A DNA stretch of 23,696 nucleotides, from positions 4,441-28,136 of the forward strand of contig CAJUJI010000018.1 of the NCBI GenBank assembly GCA_910586875.1, read 5' to 3'. This DNA is from an uncultured Anaerotruncus sp. Lineage in GTDB: Bacteria; Bacillota; Clostridia; Oscillospirales; Ruminococcaceae. The position numbers and the translations under genes are program-made. The notes under the pieces are model-generated. The model had not been told where the DNA came from. It was given only the letters and a program-made list of their open reading frames with translations, and ran no database searches. Below are positions 6,452 through 14,353 of this stretch, piece after piece. Numbering within the stretch: position 1 is the stretch's first letter; each line of letters begins with the position of its first letter.

Positions 6452-7723
6452 TTATCCCAACATTAGGTTCGGTAGTGCTGTAGAAATCTGTGGCACAAAG
6501 GTGAACAACAACAGGCATACCAGCAATAGGATAAACTGTGGCATAACCTTCTTAGCAATCTGAAGCACCGGCAGATCGGTAATCGAGGACGCCATAAACA
6601 GCGACAGTCCAAACGGAGGAGTCAACAGGCCCAGGGTCGTATTCACCGCAAAGATGACGCCGACCTGAATCGGGTCCACACCTACCGATGTCAACGCTGG
6701 CAGCAGCATGGGGGTTACAATCAGCACCGCGGAGAGACCTTCCATAAAGCAGCCAATCACCAGCAGCATCAGGTTAACCAACAAAAGCAGTGCATATTTG
6801 TTGGAGGTCAGCCCCAACAGAAAGCTCGCAATTTTGGAGGGGATGTTCTCAAACGTAATCGCATAAGAGAAGCAGGACGCAATCGCAAAGATGGCGGAAC
6901 AGGTTCCCAATGTGCGCACGGTTTTTACCAGAATCCCCGGCAAATCGCTCCATTTCAGCTCCTTATAAACGAACTTGCCCAGGAAAAACGCCACCAGACA
7001 GGCAAAGCCTGCTGCCTCGGTTGGGGTGAAGAAGCCTGCATAGATACCACCCAGAACGATGATAACAATCGACATTGAGCTGAGGGCTGGCAGGAAGGTT
7101 TTTACCATCTCTCGGAAGGGGTACGCCTCACTGGTGGGCAGGTTGTGCTTGTGCGCCATATAGACAACCTGGAGCATCAGTCCTACACCCATAATAAGAC
7201 CAGGAATCATACCTGCCATCAGCAGTGAGCCAACCGATACCCCCGAAACAACACCAAACATAATCAGAGGCAAGCTCGGCGGGATAATCGGACCGATACA
7301 AGCCGAGGAAACCGTAACCGCAGTTGCATAATCCTTCTCATATCCCTGCGAGGTCATCATCTCGATTTCCAGCGGTCCCAGTGCGGCTACGTCCGCAACT
7401 GCACTGCCGGTAACACCTGCGAACATCATCGATGCCAGCACGTTTACATGCGCCATGCCGCCCTTAAAGCGGCCCACCGTCGCCTTTGCAAAGTTTACAA
7501 TACGATCCAGGCTGCCGCCTGCATCCATCAGGTTACCCGCCAGGATGAACAGCGGCACCGCGACCTGTACAAACGAGTTCAGTCCAACAAACTGGCGCTG
7601 GATTACTGTCCAGATGGGGATTCCCTCAGAGACAAAGTATACTACACAGGAACCCGCCAGTACATAATAGATGGGCACACCCAGGAACATCAAAAGGAAC
7701 ATGGTCCCGAAAATAGCAATCAT
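6452..7723 (-). CDS. dctM: TRAP transporter large permease (DctM)
   Basis: A 423-residue inner-membrane protein with about a dozen hydrophobic segments, matching the DctM/SiaM transport subunit. Typical sequences are VPLFILAGNLMDAGG, FAGVTGSAVADVAALG, IGPIIPPSLPLIMFG, FFTPTEAAGFACL and TPPFGLSLFMASS. It carries solute with cations together with the small subunit. Its ATG overlaps the dctQ stop by 4 bp (ATGA, 7720-7723) and the nucleoside hydrolase follows by 10 bp, which ties the transporter to nucleoside use. Substrate is inferred. Confidence 0.93.
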   Translation of the reverse strand: MIAIFGTMFLLMFLGVPIYYVLAGSCVVYFVSEGIPIWTVIQRQFVGLNSFVQVAVPLFILAGNLMDAGGSLDRIVNFAKATVGRFKGGMAHVNVLASMMFAGVTGSAVADVAALGPLEIEMMTSQGYEKDYATAVTVSSACIGPIIPPSLPLIMFGVVSGVSVGSLLMAGMIPGLIMGVGLMLQVVYMAHKHNLPTSEAYPFREMVKTFLPALSSMSIVIIVLGGIYAGFFTPTEAAGFACLVAFFLGKFVYKELKWSDLPGILVKTVRTLGTCSAIFAIASCFSYAITFENIPSKIASFLLGLTSNKYALLLLVNLMLLVIGCFMEGLSAVLIVTPMLLPALTSVGVDPIQVGVIFAVNTTLGLLTPPFGLSLFMASSITDLPVLQIAKKVMPQFILLLVCLLLFTFVPQISTALPNLMLG

Positions 7724-8241
7724 GCTTCCTTCTCCCCTTTCTTACCCAATGCTGCAATTTGATTTACGATATTCACAATGGTGAAATACAGGGTAAACAA
7801 ATACCCGATCATCGGTCCGGAATATACCAGGTAGAGCGGAACCTTGAGCTGTGCCGAGGTAGTACCGCTGCTGTAGGTGTGCAGGATATAATCCTTGCCG
7901 GACCAGAGGATCATGGTGAGCATTACTGCGCCCACCAGATCCCAGAAGATGCCCAAATATTTATGCACGCTTTTTGGCAAAACGGCACAGATAATATCCA
8001 CCTTGGGGAACAGGCCGTTCTTATACCCCAATGCCAAACCAAAGAAGATTGCCCAGATAACCGCATAGGTGCTGATTTCATCCAACCATACAACTGGAAT
8101 GTTGATCTCGCGGCCCAGCACCAGGATGATAACCGCAATCGCAATAATCCCCAGCATTATTGCGGCCACCACATTCAGGACCTTTTCCATCTGGTCGCCC
8201 AAACGGTTCATGCCATAAACAATACCCTTTTTCTCAGCCAT
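7720..8241 (-). CDS. dctQ: TRAP transporter small permease (DctQ)
   Basis: A 173-residue membrane protein with four hydrophobic segments (about residues 22-45, 55-75, 95-115, 140-160), the DctQ plan. EISTYAVIWAIFFGLALGYKNG is a typical family block. GAGG lies 7 nt before the ATG. It is between dctP and dctM and coupled to the latter by a 4-bp overlap. It would form the membrane complex with DctM that accepts solute from DctP. Confidence 0.92.
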   Translation of the reverse strand: MAEKKGIVYGMNRLGDQMEKVLNVVAAIMLGIIAIAVIILVLGREINIPVVWLDEISTYAVIWAIFFGLALGYKNGLFPKVDIICAVLPKSVHKYLGIFWDLVGAVMLTMILWSGKDYILHTYSSGTTSAQLKVPLYLVYSGPMIGYLFTLYFTIVNIVNQIAALGKKGEKEA

Positions 8242-8269
8242 AACAGAACCTCACATTCTCTTATGTTTG

Positions 8270-9361
8270 TTATTTGGCCAAAATCTCTTTTATCAACTCT
8301 TGTACCCAATCCTCCTGCTGTGCAGCATACTTATCACGAACCGGGATCACTGCCTCATGAATTGCAGCTATATCACATTCGGTTTCCTTCAGTCCACCCT
8401 CGCTGAGCAGCCATGCCAGGTCATCATCGAATGCCTGATCTGCCATCTCGCGCAGACGCGGCACCAGAACGGTGTTGATGCCCTCATCTACCAGCTGCTG
8501 GTAAGCCTGTGGGAGCTTATCATACATCGGCTTACTGACAACCATAAACATTGGAGTTACAAACAGACGTGGGGAGGTAACATACTCCAGGTTCTCATAG
8601 AACGCCATGCTCTTTACACTGGAAGGCACATGGTCCAGACCATCGCAAACGCCCAGCTGTAATGCGGAATACATCTCGGTCCAAGCGGTAGTGGTTGCGT
8701 TGCAGTTAAGTGCCTGATAGGTATCAATCAGAATATCAGAGCCCATAACACGAATCTTCTGTGCATTCAGGTCCTCGAATTTTTCAATCGGGTTTTTGCT
8801 GTAAATCTGGCGGAAGAAGTTCTGATAGTAGCCGTAATCAATCAGGTTCGCATTTGCAGAAGCTTCCTTAAGCTTGTTGATGAAGCTCTCATCGGTCATA
8901 ACCTGCTCGAACTGCGCCTCATCCTCGAACAGCGCCGGCAGCGCAAACATATTGTAAGCCGGAACAAAGTTTGCCAACAGACTTGCTGCTGCAACCATAC
9001 CTGCAACGCTTCCGGTCTGCATACTCTCGAGAACCTCTTGCTCAGCGCCCAGCGTACCGGAGTGGAAAATCTCTACAGTGAATTTGCCGCCGCTCTTTTC
9101 CTTCATAAAGTCTGCAAATTCCTGCATTGCAACCTGCTGGAAGTGGTCAGCAGACTGGGTGTGGGTAAAACGCCAGGTAACCTTGTCCAGATCTGCATAG
9201 GGGTCACCATTTGCTGGAGCAGCGTCTCCGCCGCCGCTAGATGCGGGTGCTGCCGGAGCCGCGCTGCTCGCTGCTTTGTTGCCGCCGCAGCCGGTCAAGC
9301 CGCCCAGGGTCATCATTGCTGCCATACTGATACATAGAATCCGCTTTGTAAAGTTTCTCAT
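8270..9361 (-). CDS. dctP: TRAP solute-binding lipoprotein (DctP)
   Basis: A 363-residue extracytoplasmic binding protein. The signal peptide ends in a lipobox (LTGC, Cys25), followed by an Ala/Ser/Gly linker to about residue 50, so it is lipid-anchored, as expected for a Gram-positive. The mature part has the DctP fold: FTVEIFHSGTLGAEQEVLESM near 95, the KIRVMGSD arginine region that usually binds a substrate carboxylate, and WTEMYSALQLGVCDGLDH. Known DctP ligands are mostly organic acids; the genes around it here point to a nucleoside or its acid derivative. AAGGAG precedes the ATG by 7 nt. Confidence 0.92.
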   Translation of the reverse strand: MRNFTKRILCISMAAMMTLGGLTGCGGNKAASSAAPAAPASSGGGDAAPANGDPYADLDKVTWRFTHTQSADHFQQVAMQEFADFMKEKSGGKFTVEIFHSGTLGAEQEVLESMQTGSVAGMVAAASLLANFVPAYNMFALPALFEDEAQFEQVMTDESFINKLKEASANANLIDYGYYQNFFRQIYSKNPIEKFEDLNAQKIRVMGSDILIDTYQALNCNATTTAWTEMYSALQLGVCDGLDHVPSSVKSMAFYENLEYVTSPRLFVTPMFMVVSKPMYDKLPQAYQQLVDEGINTVLVPRLREMADQAFDDDLAWLLSEGGLKETECDIAAIHEAVIPVRDKYAAQQEDWVQELIKEILAK

Positions 9362-9402
9362 ATTTCTTCTCCTTCTTCTATTTTAGCTTCCGTTAATGAT
9401 TG

Positions 9403-9412
9403 GTCGTCCTAC
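9403..9412 (-). promoter_or_regulatory. Predicted GntR operator O1
   Basis: GTCGTCCTAC on the plus strand, an imperfect palindrome of form GTnGnnCnAC. The same 10 bp recur at 9491 and 11219, with a 2-mismatch copy at 9592. This copy lies 42 bp before the dctP start, 88 bp from the next copy. Confidence 0.6.
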
Positions 9413-9427
9413 TTTACGAGAGAGGAA

Positions 9428-9476
9428 ATAAAAAAGGGAATTTCTAACCGATTTTGTTTCTCTTTTAGAAATTCCC
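9428..9476 (-). terminator. Intrinsic terminator inside the TRAP leader
   Basis: On the minus strand perfect 12-bp arms (9465-9476, 9436-9447) with a 17-nt loop are followed by TTTTTTATTT. It lies downstream of the best sigmaA promoter for dctP and between two operator copies, 67 bp before the dctP start. It either ends gntR transcripts or attenuates the TRAP operon. Confidence 0.75.
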
Positions 9477-9490
9477 TCTCTTGCTTATAG

Positions 9491-9500
9491 GTCGTCCTAC
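9491..9500 (-). promoter_or_regulatory. Predicted GntR operator O2
   Basis: A second exact GTCGTCCTAC copy. It begins about 11 bp downstream of the -10 box of the TRAP promoter, so a bound regulator would cover the start of transcription. This favours repression. Confidence 0.65.
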
Positions 9501-9511
9501 TTCTTGTAATA

Positions 9512-9540
9512 AGAATACAACCTCCTTTGCACTTCGTCAA
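9512..9540 (-). promoter_or_regulatory. SigmaA promoter of the TRAP operon
   Basis: On the minus strand TTGACG (9535-9540) and TATTCT (9512-9517) are 17 bp apart. It lies downstream of gntR and upstream of operator O2 and the leader terminator. No better promoter is seen between the terminator and dctP. Confidence 0.6.
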
Positions 9541-9591
9541 TTCGCTTATCCACCGAAAATCCTGCGTGTTTTTTGTGCAACCTATAAACAA

Positions 9592-9601
9592 GTCGTACTA
9601 T
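9592..9601 (-). promoter_or_regulatory. Possible GntR operator O3 at the gntR stop codon
   Basis: GTCGTACTAT differs from the repeated 10-mer at two positions and overlaps the gntR stop (9598-9600). It is 91 bp from O2, similar to the O1-O2 spacing of 88 bp. Weaker than the other three. Confidence 0.4.
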
Positions 9602-10329
9602 TTTCTTCCTTGCCGGATAATATTAAAATTAAACTTGCTGCTGATAAAATAGCTATCTGAATAAAACACCTTTTCGCCACTGGTTGAGTAATGGTATTGG
9701 GAAAGTCGGATGAGTGCCGTTGGCTCTTGCAGCTCCAGCTTTTTCATACAGTCTGTGTCGCTCACAGCTGCACGGATCACGCAGTCTGCATAACCAATTT
9801 CTGTGCGATAATTCTTCTTTAGGAAATCCAGAAAGGATTCTTCCTTCTGGGTATGGTACAGCTGTTCCATCTCTGGTTGCTCGGTCAGGTAGTCCCGCAC
9901 CAAAATGACCGGGTCCCCATCCGCGGTGCGCACCCGCTCGACTGCCAGAACGCTGGTTCCTTCTGGAATTTCCAGGTTGGCTGCCATCTCATGGTCCGCC
10001 GGAAAGGTCCAGGTGGTCACCGAACGTGTGCCTGGCTGGTAGCCATGGTTGCGGATTACCGTGCTGATGCTGGAAAATGCAGAAATATTGCTGGTGAACT
10101 GGCCGTGCTTTTTCAGTACAAAGGTCCCCACCCCATGGCGGGAGTAAACGACCCCCTCCTGCTCCAAAACACGGATCGCTTCCCGCACAGTATTGCGGCT
10201 AATTCCCAATGCTTGCGCAAATTCTGTTTCAGAGGGTAGCCGCTCTCCATATAGTTCGTTATCGCGAATATACGCAAAGATCCGATCTCTGGCACACAAA
10301 TACGCGCTTTTTTTTACAATTTTTTCCAT
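9598..10329 (-). CDS. GntR/HutC-family regulator with UTRA domain
   Basis: A 243-residue repressor-type regulator. Residues about 8-72 form the GntR winged helix (GERLPSETEFAQALGISRNTVREAIRV core, then RHGVGTFV). Residues about 95-235 form a UTRA ligand domain of the HutC subfamily, which commonly senses sugars or pathway intermediates. ATG 10329 has GGGAG 6 nt upstream; an in-frame ATG 7 codons earlier has none. It lies between deoD and the TRAP genes in the same direction, and the repeated operator-like 10-mer at both promoters makes it the likely local regulator. The ligand is unknown, probably a nucleoside or pentose phosphate. Confidence 0.9.
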   Translation of the reverse strand: MEKIVKKSAYLCARDRIFAYIRDNELYGERLPSETEFAQALGISRNTVREAIRVLEQEGVVYSRHGVGTFVLKKHGQFTSNISAFSSISTVIRNHGYQPGTRSVTTWTFPADHEMAANLEIPEGTSVLAVERVRTADGDPVILVRDYLTEQPEMEQLYHTQKEESFLDFLKKNYRTEIGYADCVIRAAVSDTDCMKKLELQEPTALIRLSQYHYSTSGEKVFYSDSYFISSKFNFNIIRQGRK

Positions 10330-10389
10330 TGTGTTCTCCCAACCATACATTGCAGTTTCGTTTTTAGAATGAGCAGCTTTGACAGTTAT

Positions 10390-11103
10390 TTAAGCAACCT
10401 CCAATGCTAAGCGCATCATATCCACAAAAGCAGTCTGGCGGTCCTCGGCCGAGGCTTCTACCCCGCTTACCAGATGGTTAGACACCGTCAAAATACTTAA
10501 TGCGCGCTTATTATGCCGTGCAGCCAACATATACAGCACCGCACTCTCCATTTCCACACCCAAAACGCCCATCTTCAGGAATTTCATTGTATCATAAATT
10601 TCCTCTGGATAAAAGATGTCGCTGGATAAAACATTTCCTACATAATAAGAAATGCCCAGCTCGTCAGCCTTGTCTGTGGTCGCGCGCAACAGCGAATAAT
10701 CCGCAATTGCAGAGTAGGTCCCAGGCAGCGCATATTGCTGTGGCCAGGTTGTTTGGTAGCAAGCACCCATTGCCAACACAATATCCCCAACATTCAATTG
10801 CGGTGCCATTCCGCCTGCGGTGCCAACACGGATGATCGTTTCCACATCGTACAAATTGTACAGCTCATACGCATGTGCCCCCGTAGAGGGCACGCCGATT
10901 CCGCCGGCCATCACCGAAACCGGCTTTCCATGATAGTCCCCTGTATAGGCATACATACACCGAATTGCATTGATCTGCCGCACATTTTCCAGGAAATTTT
11001 CCGCGATGAATTGTGCACGCAGTGGATCTCCTGGCATAAGAACTGTTTTTGCAAAATCACCCTTTTGAGCCGAAATATGATGTGTTGGTGCTGTCAAAGC
11101 CAT
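10390..11103 (-). CDS. deoD: DeoD-type purine nucleoside phosphorylase
   Basis: A 237-residue, normal-length DeoD-family phosphorylase (hexameric in relatives) producing base and (deoxy)ribose 1-phosphate. Seen are VLMPGDPLRA (22-31), GGIGVPS, IRVGTAGG (91-98), GVEMESAVLY (182-191) and the C-terminal EDRQTAF with Arg222, equal to E. coli Arg217. The catalytic Asp204 of E. coli DeoD (TVSDH) is Asn209 here (TVSNH) in a gap-free alignment. That residue protonates N7 of the base, so purine specificity may be shifted. GAGGGG lies 8 nt before the ATG. It heads the minus-strand nucleoside locus behind its own promoter. Confidence 0.92.
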   Translation of the reverse strand: MALTAPTHHISAQKGDFAKTVLMPGDPLRAQFIAENFLENVRQINAIRCMYAYTGDYHGKPVSVMAGGIGVPSTGAHAYELYNLYDVETIIRVGTAGGMAPQLNVGDIVLAMGACYQTTWPQQYALPGTYSAIADYSLLRATTDKADELGISYYVGNVLSSDIFYPEEIYDTMKFLKMGVLGVEMESAVLYMLAARHNKRALSILTVSNHLVSGVEASAEDRQTAFVDMMRLALEVA

Positions 11104-11180
11104 GCTATATTCCCCTCTCTGTCTACATTTTGCAGCTTCATTTGCTGTGCCTCAAGGCAAAGGTATTACTTAGTGATTTT

Positions 11181-11209
11181 ATTATAATGGCTTGTCCAGA
11201 ATAAGTCAA
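11181..11209 (-). promoter_or_regulatory. SigmaA promoter of deoD
   Basis: On the minus strand TTGACT (11204-11209), a 17-bp spacer and TATAAT (11181-11186) match the consensus at 11 of 12 positions. The leader to the deoD ATG is about 70 nt. The operator-like site at 11219 lies 9 bp upstream of the -35 box. Confidence 0.8.
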
Positions 11210-11218
11210 TACTCACAG

Positions 11219-11228
11219 GTCGTCCTAC
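11219..11228 (-). promoter_or_regulatory. Predicted GntR operator O4 at deoD
   Basis: An exact GTCGTCCTAC copy, preceded by GG-type and followed by TTCT context identical to O2. It sits just upstream of the deoD -35 box. This position fits activation or looping as well as repression. It links deoD to the TRAP operon in one regulon. Confidence 0.6.
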
Positions 11229-11266
11229 TTCTATTTTAATAAAATTTAAAAGCCGCCTAACTGTAC

Positions 11267-11294
11267 AAAGGAGGAGCTTGCAAGCTCCTCCTTT
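11267..11294 (-). terminator. Palindromic hairpin after the TAXI permease gene
   Basis: A perfect 28-bp palindrome (14-bp arms with no spacer) lies 19 bp after the TAXI permease stop. The following minus-strand T tract is short, so termination is plausible but not textbook. It separates the TAXI operon from the deoD promoter. Confidence 0.6.
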
Positions 11295-11312
11295 AAGATC
11301 TTGGTTTGTCAA

Positions 11313-13190
11313 TTACACCGGCAGCATTTTGGAACGGTTTTTCCAGCTCATCCACTGGGTAATCAGCACTGCTAGGAAAAGTCCTATCGCAATTAGATCG
11401 GTGAACGTTCCTGGGAAGATCAGCAATAGCGCCGCCGCTCCCAAGCAGCATCGTTTCACCGGATTGAGAATCCCGATAAAATATCCCTGTACACCCGCAG
11501 CCAGAATGCAAACACCGAAGGTCGCAGTAATGGTCGATTGCACAATCTGCAACGGCGTTCCTTGTAGCAGCAACACCGGATCATATGCCACAATGAATGG
11601 CACAATATACCCTACCGCCGCAATTGCTGAGGCGGTGAAGCCGGTTTTCATCGGCTCGGATTTCGCAAGGTTTGCGCCTGCATAGGCCGCCACCGCCACC
11701 GGTGGTGTAATATTCGAGATAATCGAGAAATAGAACACAAACATATGCGCCGCGATTGGCTCTACTCCCAGCTTGATCATCACCCGCGCGCCCAGTGCGG
11801 ATGCGATAACATAGGCAGCCGTGCTCGGCACGCCCATTCCCAGGATGATGCAGGAAATCGCAATCAGGATCAGCGCAATGAACTTGATACCGCCGGAAAA
11901 CGCAATTACAATACTAGAGAAGCTGAGTGCTAAACCTGTGTAGGTGACCGCTACCACGATAATCCCCGCGCCGGCCAGCGCCACCGCCACCATAATGGAG
12001 CTTTGCGCGCCGGAATACAGCGCATGTAAAATTTTCTTTGGGGTCATGCGTGTTTCCTTTTTGAGATAGCTAATCAGGATGCTTGCCGCGATGGAGGTTA
12101 CGCCTGCCAATAGGGTGGAATAGCCGTTCAAAAGCATATAGAACAGCAGCACAACCGGCAAAAACAGGTAACATTTCTTGCCAACATCTTTCCAGTTGGG
12201 CAGTTCCTCCTTTGGCTCCCCTTTGATGTCCTCTTTCAAGCAGCGGAAATGAATCATCATCATAATCGATAGATAATATAGTACCGCTACAATCGTCGCA
12301 CACATTGCCAACTTGACATATGGCATATCCAGATTTTCCGCCATGACAAACGCTGCTGCGCCCATGACCGGCGGCATCAGTTGCCCGCCGGTGGAAGCGG
12401 CCGCCTCCACCGCACCTGCAAAATGCGCGGGGAACCCATTCTTTTTCATCAGCGGAATGGTGAAGCTGCCGGTAGTGTACACATTTGCAACCGCGGAGCC
12501 GGTCAGAGTTCCAAACAGCGCACTGCTCAGGGTCGCAATTTTAGCGGGTCCGCCGCGCGTGGAGCCCGCCAGCGCGCGGGAAAAGTCGGTAAAGAACTCT
12601 CCTGCGCCGGTCTCCATCGCAACTGCGCCAAAGATAATAAATACAATGATATAGGTCGCGGAGGTACCCATGAGGCTTCCAAAAATGCCTTCACCGCTGA
12701 GCAGGCAAACCGACTCTACCAGACGTGGCAACGCCAATCCCTTGTGATTGAGCATTCCAGGCAGATATGGCCCCAAATAGAGGTAGGCCAGCGCCAGCAC
12801 AACCATAATAGACATGACGCCGGTGACTGCGCGGCGCAGCGCTTCAATGACCACCACAATCAGGATCAACCCCAGCGCAATTTCAATCCCCTTTACCTTG
12901 GTGACAAACACCATCCGTCCCTCTAACGTCACACGGTTGATGATCACATAAATGCAAGGCAGCACCGACGCAACCGCCCAACATACATCAAAGGCGGTAA
13001 ACCGGTCAATGGGGGATTTTTTGGTTGCTGGATAGAGCAAAAATGCCATCGGCAGCAAACACGCTAGATGCACGCCACGCTGGATAAAGGGAGCTCTTAC
13101 GCCAAAGGTTGCTGTATACAGGGAAAATAAGGAAATCAAAATGCCAATCGCAAACACAATGTAAAGCATTGGTCCTTTTAGCTTTCTCAT
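11313..13190 (-). CDS. TRAP-TAXI fused permease (DctQM type)
   Basis: A 625-residue membrane protein with about 16-19 hydrophobic segments. It joins the small (Q) and large (M) permease parts in one chain, as in the TAXI branch of TRAP transporters. Family blocks are LMGTSATYIIVFIIFGAVAM, TLSSALFGTLTGSAVANV, AASTGGQLMPPVMGAAAFVM, GMGVPSTAAYVIA and ISNITPPVAVAAYAGA. It works with the binding lipoprotein encoded 33 bp upstream. Substrate unknown; TAXI systems described so far carry organic acids or amino acids. GGTGAG precedes the ATG by 6 nt. Confidence 0.93.
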   Translation of the reverse strand: MRKLKGPMLYIVFAIGILISLFSLYTATFGVRAPFIQRGVHLACLLPMAFLLYPATKKSPIDRFTAFDVCWAVASVLPCIYVIINRVTLEGRMVFVTKVKGIEIALGLILIVVVIEALRRAVTGVMSIMVVLALAYLYLGPYLPGMLNHKGLALPRLVESVCLLSGEGIFGSLMGTSATYIIVFIIFGAVAMETGAGEFFTDFSRALAGSTRGGPAKIATLSSALFGTLTGSAVANVYTTGSFTIPLMKKNGFPAHFAGAVEAAASTGGQLMPPVMGAAAFVMAENLDMPYVKLAMCATIVAVLYYLSIMMMIHFRCLKEDIKGEPKEELPNWKDVGKKCYLFLPVVLLFYMLLNGYSTLLAGVTSIAASILISYLKKETRMTPKKILHALYSGAQSSIMVAVALAGAGIIVVAVTYTGLALSFSSIVIAFSGGIKFIALILIAISCIILGMGVPSTAAYVIASALGARVMIKLGVEPIAAHMFVFYFSIISNITPPVAVAAYAGANLAKSEPMKTGFTASAIAAVGYIVPFIVAYDPVLLLQGTPLQIVQSTITATFGVCILAAGVQGYFIGILNPVKRCCLGAAALLLIFPGTFTDLIAIGLFLAVLITQWMSWKNRSKMLPV

Positions 13191-13223
13191 CTACCACTCA
13201 CCTCATCAAAGGCTGGCTCTTGT

Positions 13224-14303
13224 TTACTGCATATAGCCTTTGTCTTTATAAAATTTCTCTGCGCCCGGATGCAGCGGCGCACCCGCATTCTGCCAAGCGG
13301 TCTTGATATCAAATCCTGCCCAGCTCGGATGGATCGCCTTAAACTCGTCGATATTCGCATCGATAATTTCCAGCATCCGGTAAACAACCTCATCCGGTAC
13401 GTCGACATTCGCGCCCAGACCACTTGCCATCTGCACGGTCTTGATATCCTCGGTCAAAAAGTCATAGGTGCCTGCGGGGATGGTGGTTTCAGACAGCGCA
13501 TAGTTTTCCACCAGGTATTTGCGCAGATCGTCCGGCAATCCAAACAGCTTGACATCACGCGCGGTCATGATCTCCTGCAACACATTGGAAGGAAGCGCAA
13601 TCTGGTTGAACATCACGTCAATGTGCTTATCCTGTGCGAGCTGCGACCAATCGCTGTATGGGGTATAGGTCACGCTACCGCCCCAGCTCTTGATATCTTC
13701 CTCGCTCGCATTGTAATATTTGCAAACGATATCGAAGAACAACGCAGGTGTTGTGGAGCCCTTATTGGGGGTTAAGAATCGAATCCCCTTCTTCTCTTGG
13801 AAAATCTCCTCCAAAGAATCGGCTGCTACATCCGCCAGCGCAGAAACCTCGATAACCTGCGGACTCAAACCGGTCGCTACAATCCGGATACCGTCCACCT
13901 TCTCCTCATACGGCGTTTCCCCGTTGCAGGCGAGCAAGGTCATCGGCGGGTAAACCCAGCCTACGTCAAACTGCCCATTTCCAATGGTAGCCGAATTTGC
14001 AATACCAGTTCCCGGCGACACTTTAAAGGTAATGCCAGGCTCTTTGTCGGTGATGAACTCGGAGAATGCCGCAAAGGTAGAGTACCAACCGCCACCAACC
14101 GCACCGGCTGTCGCGTTCAGGTCAATCTCAACCGGTTCGCTGGAGGGCGCCTCTGATTCTGCCAGCGCAGCTTGTGAAGAAGCAGCCTGCGAAGAAGCTG
14201 GTGCCTCCTGTGACTGCGGCGCAGAGGAAGCGGCTCCTCCACAACCCGCCAGCGCCGCTAGCATACTTCCAGCTAATACCAGCGCCAAAAAACGCTTTTT
14301 CAT
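13224..14303 (-). CDS. TAXI-type TRAP solute-binding lipoprotein
   Basis: A 359-residue binding lipoprotein. The signal peptide MKKRFLALVLAGSMLAALAG ends at lipobox Cys21, then a Ser/Ala/Glu linker to about residue 55. The mature domain matches the TAXI family: LNATAGAVGGGWYSTFAAF, VSPGTGIANSATIGNGQFDVGWV, and LTPNKGSTTPALFF. The start at 14303 is chosen because the longer frame from 14381 would overlap the preceding gene and hide the signal peptide. It lies between the AmpS-like gene and the permease in one operon. Confidence 0.92.
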   Translation of the reverse strand: MKKRFLALVLAGSMLAALAGCGGAASSAPQSQEAPASSQAASSQAALAESEAPSSEPVEIDLNATAGAVGGGWYSTFAAFSEFITDKEPGITFKVSPGTGIANSATIGNGQFDVGWVYPPMTLLACNGETPYEEKVDGIRIVATGLSPQVIEVSALADVAADSLEEIFQEKKGIRFLTPNKGSTTPALFFDIVCKYYNASEEDIKSWGGSVTYTPYSDWSQLAQDKHIDVMFNQIALPSNVLQEIMTARDVKLFGLPDDLRKYLVENYALSETTIPAGTYDFLTEDIKTVQMASGLGANVDVPDEVVYRMLEIIDANIDEFKAIHPSWAGFDIKTAWQNAGAPLHPGAEKFYKDKGYMQ

Positions 14304-14353
14304 AGATAATACTTCTCTTTCTGATTTACAGTCGGAATCCCTTCCCCTGCAAA

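Noticed and set aside
9404..9510. Purine or other known riboswitch in the TRAP leader
   Set aside because: No conserved purine-riboswitch core was seen; the leader contains only operators and one terminator stem.
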